Positions 8,077 to 12,036 of a stretch of DNA of 12,036 nucleotides are shown here, one piece after another. The stretch lies in NCBI GenBank assembly GCA_019828545.1, contig JACVRA010000600.1, positions 1 to 12,036 on the forward strand. Reading direction: 5' to 3'. The DNA comes from Paracamarosporium sp. OC-R06-R3. Its lineage: Eukaryota; Ascomycota; Dothideomycetes; Pleosporales; Didymosphaeriaceae. Each line of letters starts with the position of its first letter. The first letter of the stretch is position 1. Under the pieces are notes generated by a model. That model was not told the origin of the DNA and searched no databases. It saw nothing but the letters and a program-made list of their open reading frames with translations. Position numbers and translations under genes: made by a program.

Positions 8077-8133
8077 ATATAACTATATAATAAGTTACTA
8101 CTTTAAGTAAGCTACTACCTTAACTAACTTTTT
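8077..8133 (+). repeat. Pogo element 5' terminal inverted repeat (57 bp)
   Basis: Starts ATATAACTATATAA, then carries two adjacent 17-bp near-copies (8091-8107 and 8108-8124, both TAAGyTACTACyTTAAs) and ends AACTTTTT. The reverse complement of 9873-9929 matches at 52 of 57 positions, and all five differences are C/T or A/G transitions. Confidence 0.9.
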
Positions 8134-8220
8134 ATAATATATTATTTATTAACTATAATAGCTTAACTAATTACTATTTAATTATTTTATAATAAAGTAG
8201 ATATTCTTTTTACTATCTCC

Positions 8221-9807
8221 TTTATTAATTAAAATTAAATCTAAAGCGTAAAATGTATTATAGTTATATTTAACATCTTTTAATTAATACTATATAATTA
8301 ATATACTAAAAAGTCTACTTAATATAATTATTAACCTAACTTAAAAAAGCTTATTAAGCTAAAAAAGAAGGTAATTATAGAGTATATACTTAACTTAAAT
8401 TTATAAAGGTTTTTACCCTTTTTAAGTACTATATATAATATAGTAAATTAATTACTTACTATATATAATACTAAGTAAATAGATAAAGACTAGCCTAAAA
8501 ACTTTATTAAGTAAATAAAAAGCCTTAAAATATAATTTAATTAACCTTATAATTAATAATAAGCTCTATATAAGGATTTTAAGGCTATAAGTACCTAGTT
8601 TAAACTTATAGTATATATAAAGGCTATTTATAGTATTTATAATAAAGATACTTTTAACTATTATAAAACTAACTTTTTAATAAATAAGATATCCTCTTAG
8701 TTAGTTATTATTAACTTAAAGAGATATAGTTAACTAAAGACTATTTAATTAAATAATTATAAGTAGGTTATACTAATTTATAAAATTAATACTATTAAAT
8801 AGATAATTTTATTTTTTATTATATTTATTAACTAGTACTACCTCTTTACCTAGTATAAGGGTAATAATATACTAGGTAATTAGGCTATTAACCTTAATAA
8901 TAATAGCTAAACTATAAATAAGCTTAGTATTACCTAGCTATAGTACTTTATTAAGTATATAGTAGAGTATAGAGTAGGTATATATTAATTATTAATATTT
9001 AATAGCTATAAGAGTTACTATTTACTTAAATTTTAAGAGATTTATAAGAAGAATAATATATATACTCTTTATATACTAGTATATTTATTATATCTTTTAT
9101 AGCTCCTTAATATTAACTACTTCTTACTATTAAAGTAGATATATAGACGCTAGGTTAAGAGTCTAATATATAATTATATTAATTATATTATTAAGCTTAA
9201 GTTCTTACTAGCCTTTTATACTACCTATAATTAGTTAATTATAAAGGATAATATCTACGTAAGCTTTTAAGGTACTGGCCTAATTGTATATAATCTAAAG
9301 GTAATAATATTAAAGTTTAATATAAAGTTTTATATACTATTACTAGTAGCCCTACTAAAAGCTATATAAAAAGCTAAAATACTAAGTATCTAATATAAAT
9401 TAAAGGCTTAATTAATATTAATTTATAGTTGAATTTATATATATAAGAGCTTATTACCTAGTTCTATTATTATAGTAATTAATTAACTTAAAAGAGGTAT
9501 TAAAGTAATGTTATACACTACTATACTACTTAAGGGCTAAGTTAATAGCCTTAAAAGAGTAAACTAGGCTACTATAAAGTATAAATAATATAAAAAGAAG
9601 TAGATTTAAAAGTAGAGTACCCTATTAAAGGTAAAGAGAAAAGATATTATTACTTAAAAGAAGGCTAAAAAGTAGCTAAAGTATAAAAGGTATAAAGTTA
9701 ATATATAGTTAAGTATAAACTAGTAGACTTTAACATACTATATATACTATAAAGAGTATAAATATAACTTATAAATATATAAAAAGGGTATTATAAATAC
9801 TACTTAA
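8221..9807 (+). pseudogene. Fot1/pogo-type transposase with C-terminal CCHC knuckle (RIP-mutated)
   Basis: One frame (codons starting at 8221, 8338, 8656, 9001, 9109, 9736) can be followed for about 1.5 kb without a net shift. An N-terminal helix-turn-helix lies at about 8245-8330 and ends in a Q-P-N-x-K-K-L-like stretch at 8332-8349, as in CENP-B/pogo transposases. The catalytic core follows: the FDETGF-like box is at 8659-8676, the DGHxSH box is seen as AAT AGC TAT AAG AGT TAC from 9001, and the LLQPLD box has its Asp as AAT at 9109. The second and third Asp are 36 codons apart, the DD35D spacing of Fot1. Near the end, TAT codons at 9739, 9748, 9763 and 9778 fit CX2CX4HX4C. The first Asp position reads TAT, which RIP cannot make from GAT. 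The true start and stop are not certain. The protein would have excised and inserted the element at TA sites. Confidence 0.85.
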
Positions 9808-9872
9808 TTTATTACTAGTATTATTTTAATAGAATTTAAATACGTTATTAATCTACGTAGCTATAAAGGGTA

Positions 9873-9929
9873 AAAAAGTTAATTAAAGTAGTAGCTTACT
9901 TAAAGTAATAACTTACTATATAATTATAT
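9873..9929 (-). repeat. Pogo element 3' terminal inverted repeat (57 bp)
   Basis: Inverted partner of 8077-8133. It keeps the same two 17-bp internal units. Matching stops sharply at both edges: inside at the A-run near 9872, outside at the TA duplication. Confidence 0.9.
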
Positions 9930-9931
9930 TA
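9930..9931. repeat. TA target-site duplication, right copy
   Basis: TA just outside the 3' terminal repeat. The gypsy codons TAT AAG TAT continue directly from here. Confidence 0.75.
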
Positions 9932-11580
9932 TATAAGTATATAATTATACCTTTTAAGTTAACTAATACTTTTATACCGTTTTAGATATTAATTAATAAG
10001 GTATTATATAAATATTTAAATATATTTTATATTATATATTTTAATAATATACTTATCTACTCTATAAGAACTCTGGATAAGTATTAAAAGTATATAAAAA
10101 AATACTTAAGAAAATAAAAAAGTATAAATTACTTTTTTATTTAAAAAAGTATAAATTTTATATTACTAAAATTAAGTATTTAGAATTTATAATCTTAAGA
10201 AAAGGTAAATTTATAAACTTTAAAAAGGTAGCTACTATATAGAAATAGTAGAAACTTAAGTTAATAAAAAAAATATAATCTTTTTTAAAGTTTATTAAGT
10301 TTTATTAAAAATTTATTAAGGACTACTTTAGGATTATAGTACTAATAATAAAACTTATAAAAAAGAATTAATAAAAATACTTTAAACTTAAAGTATAAAA
10401 AGTATTTAAAGAATTAAAAGCTAAATTTCTTATAAATCTATAATTATAAATATATAACCTTAAAAAAAGAATATATATAAAAATAAAGACTTTAAATTAT
10501 ATATTAAGAGTAATTTTTTTATAACTATATAAAAATAAAAAATAAAGACTAGTATTTTACTATTTCTAAAAGTTCTTAATAGTAGAACTAAATTATAATA
10601 TTTATAATAAAAAGCTACTAATAATAGTAAATACCTTTAAATAATAAAAAGTATAATATATAAGTATATTATATTAAATTAAGGTTTAAATAAACTACTA
10701 AAACTTAATAAGCTTTACTATAACTAAGAAATTAAATTAGTAATAGATATAATAAGTAAAATATTTTATAAACTTTAACTTTAAGATTTACTATTAACTA
10801 AAAACGTCTAATAAAGTAGTAGATACTTTAAATTAAAAATTAAACTTTATAAAAAAGGAACTTATAAAATAATATATAATATTAAAAATAACTTAAGATA
10901 GTATACTCTAATATAACTAACTAAAAAAAGTTAATAAAATAAAAGTATAAAAGATAGCTACTATATATTATTAAAACCTAAAAGTAAATAACTTTTAAAA
11001 CTATACCTAACTCTTTAAAGAATAGTAAGAGGAATATAACTTCTATTAAATAAAATTTAATAGAAAAGACTATTAGTAAAGATAGATAATATAAGAAAAA
11101 TAAAAAAACTCTTTAATTAAAAAGCTTTATAAGTTAAAGAAGTAGAGATACTTTAGTATTAAAAAAATAATATATTAAATTATAAATAAATATATAATAC
11201 TTAAGTTTAAAAAAGTAATTAAAAAAATACTAGATAACTATTTAGCTTATTATAAAAATAAGTTTAAGAAATTTAAGTTTTATAAGTTACTATAACCTCT
11301 ACTACTATTAAATTAACTATAGTTAAGTATAATAATAGACTTTATAATAAAGCTTTTTATATTACTATAATTAAAGTTAAAATAAATATATAATATTATA
11401 TTAGTTATTATAAATTAATTAACTAAAGTAATTAAGTTTATACCTATAAAAGAGTTTATAATAGTAAAGAAATTAGTTTATAAAATAAATAAAGTACTCT
11501 TATTAAAGTATAATACTCTAATAAAAATTATTATAAATAAAAATAAACTCTTTATATTTAAATATTAAAATATATTTATT
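9932..11580 (+). pseudogene. Gypsy pol, reverse transcriptase - RNase H - integrase (RIP-mutated)
   Basis: The ghost starts with the codons for YKY, then P-F-x-L-T-N at 9950-9967. The catalytic YLDD motif is seen as TAT TTT AAT AAT at 10037-10048, followed by ILIYS. The frame slips one base at an A7 run (10096-10102) and then stays constant to the end. RNase H is visible from 10552 (an NYDIYDKELLAIV-like stretch at about 10591-10626) and ends near 10825. In the integrase the first catalytic Asp is the GAC at 11338, preceded by a PL-rich stretch, and the second is AAT at 11536 within an SDR-K-LF-like context. That spacing is usual for gypsy integrases. The text fails after a K-Y-W-K-like motif near 11570, so the catalytic Glu is not seen. 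The element once copied itself through RNA in the host nucleus and cytoplasm, and it is now inert. Confidence 0.82.
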
Positions 11581-12036
11581 ATTAAATAGACTCTATTAGT
11601 CCTATATATTATAATATAATAGAATAGAGCTTATATAATTATATAAATAAAAAAAAGATTTATATTTTATTTAAGTCTTATTTCTCTTTCTATTATATAG
11701 AGGAAAAGGGGTAATATTAATTTAATCTTTATATATAGTAGCTATATTTTATACCTCTACTTTATATAGTATTTTATAACTACTACTACTTAATTTAAAA
11801 TATTTAGTAGCTATCTATATTATATATAAATACTAGTAGTTTTTTTTTTATAAAATTACTTTAGTTCTTTTTTTATCTTATATAATAACTTTTTTATTTT
11901 ATTTTAAATAGTATTTATTTTATTCTATATAAAGTTAAGTCTATTTATAAATACTTTTATATAATAAGGCTAGGACGTAATAGTATATATAGCTTTTTTA
12001 ATATAAATCCTTATATATTATACTATATAAAAATAC
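11581..12036. other. RIP-mutated DNA of unknown origin
   Basis: The composition is as in the rest of the AT-rich block, but the gypsy integrase can no longer be followed. Poly-T and poly-A runs and a less A-biased strand set it apart a little from the coding ghost. It could be the 3' non-coding part or LTR of the gypsy element, or another repeat. I see no feature that decides. Confidence 0.5.

Larger units (their letters stand above)
8077..9929 (+). mobile_element. Fot1/pogo-type (Tc1-mariner superfamily) DNA transposon, complete but RIP-dead
   Basis: It is 1853 bp between 57-bp terminal inverted repeats that match at 52 of 57 positions, and it is flanked by TA on both sides (8075-8076 and 9930-9931). 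Size, TA target and transposase type all fit the fungal Fot1/pogo family. The transposase ghost fills almost the entire interior in one frame. The element lies inside the gypsy reverse transcriptase and is as heavily mutated as its host sequence. It could be cut and pasted only by a transposase from an intact relative elsewhere, because its own gene is full of stops. Confidence 0.9.
8044..11580 (+). mobile_element. Ty3/gypsy-type LTR retrotransposon remnant, interrupted by a pogo element
   Basis: A dead gypsy-type pol region reads left to right in the order reverse transcriptase, RNase H, integrase, which is the Ty3/gypsy order. It is split by the pogo element at 8077-9929. The limits given are those of readable homology, not true ends. 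No LTR, primer-binding site or polypurine tract could be identified, and gag and protease are not recognised. The integrase becomes unreadable after about 11580, before its catalytic Glu, so the right part is lost or replaced. All stops are TAA or TAG of the kind RIP makes from CAA, CAG, CGA and TGG. Confidence 0.8.
4850..12036. other. AT-rich block saturated by repeat-induced point mutation
   Basis: From about 4850 to the window end the DNA is made almost wholly of A and T, and the remaining C and G occur in CT, CC, AC, GC, AG, GG, GA and GT. CpA, TpG and CpG are nearly absent, while TpA is everywhere. From 4850 to 5803 I find no CpA or TpG at all, and from 4873 to 5196 no CpG either. This is the pattern left by RIP, a premeiotic process of ascomycetes that converts CpA to TpA in duplicated DNA on both strands. 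The block contains the gypsy and pogo remains listed separately. Every reading frame is full of TAA and TAG, so nothing in it can be a working protein gene. Confidence 0.93.

Noticed and set aside
4850..12036. Centromere or mitochondrial DNA as explanation for the AT-rich block
   Set aside because: The specific loss of CpA, TpG and CpG and the transposon ghosts point to RIP of nuclear repeats. A centromeric location cannot be excluded but has no separate support.

Overview
The window looks like a piece of a filamentous ascomycete (Pezizomycotina) genome. The evidence is short spliced introns with fungal GT..CTAAY..AG signals, a fungal-type ankyrin repeat end, and a very AT-rich half whose base pattern is that of repeat-induced point mutation (RIP). 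The genus cannot be named from this sequence.

The first 4849 bases are of ordinary composition. Positions 1-102 are the last 33 codons of an ankyrin-repeat protein on the + strand. Positions 103-1191 hold no convincing gene, only the presumed 3' regions of the two convergent genes and a hairpin at 1025-1047. A four-exon gene runs on the - strand from 3157 to 1192. Its 607-residue product is predicted to be a nuclear protein with acidic and low-complexity stretches and a C-terminal Myb/SANT-like domain. A TATA box and a (GCC)7 repeat lie just upstream. From there to 4849 is about 1.5 kb of G+A-rich (+ strand) non-coding DNA with G-runs and small tandem repeats.

At about 4850 the sequence changes abruptly to AT-rich DNA almost free of CpA, TpG and CpG, and it stays so to the end. 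Inside this block two dead transposons can be read through their stop codons. One is a Ty3/gypsy-type pol gene on the + strand (reverse transcriptase, RNase H, integrase; about 8044-8076 and 9932-11580). The other is a complete Fot1/pogo-type DNA transposon (8077-9929). It has 57-bp terminal inverted repeats and a TA target duplication, and its transposase ghost has a CENP-B-like N-terminus, a DDxD-type core and a C-terminal CCHC knuckle. The pogo element sits exactly inside the gypsy reverse transcriptase. Removing it and one TA rejoins the gypsy reading frame. The order of events was therefore gypsy insertion, then pogo insertion, then RIP across both. The stretches 4850-7990 and 11581-12036 are equally mutated and I could not identify them.

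No new defence, biosynthetic or regulatory system is visible. The most informative part is the nested, heavily mutated transposon pair beside a normal gene.
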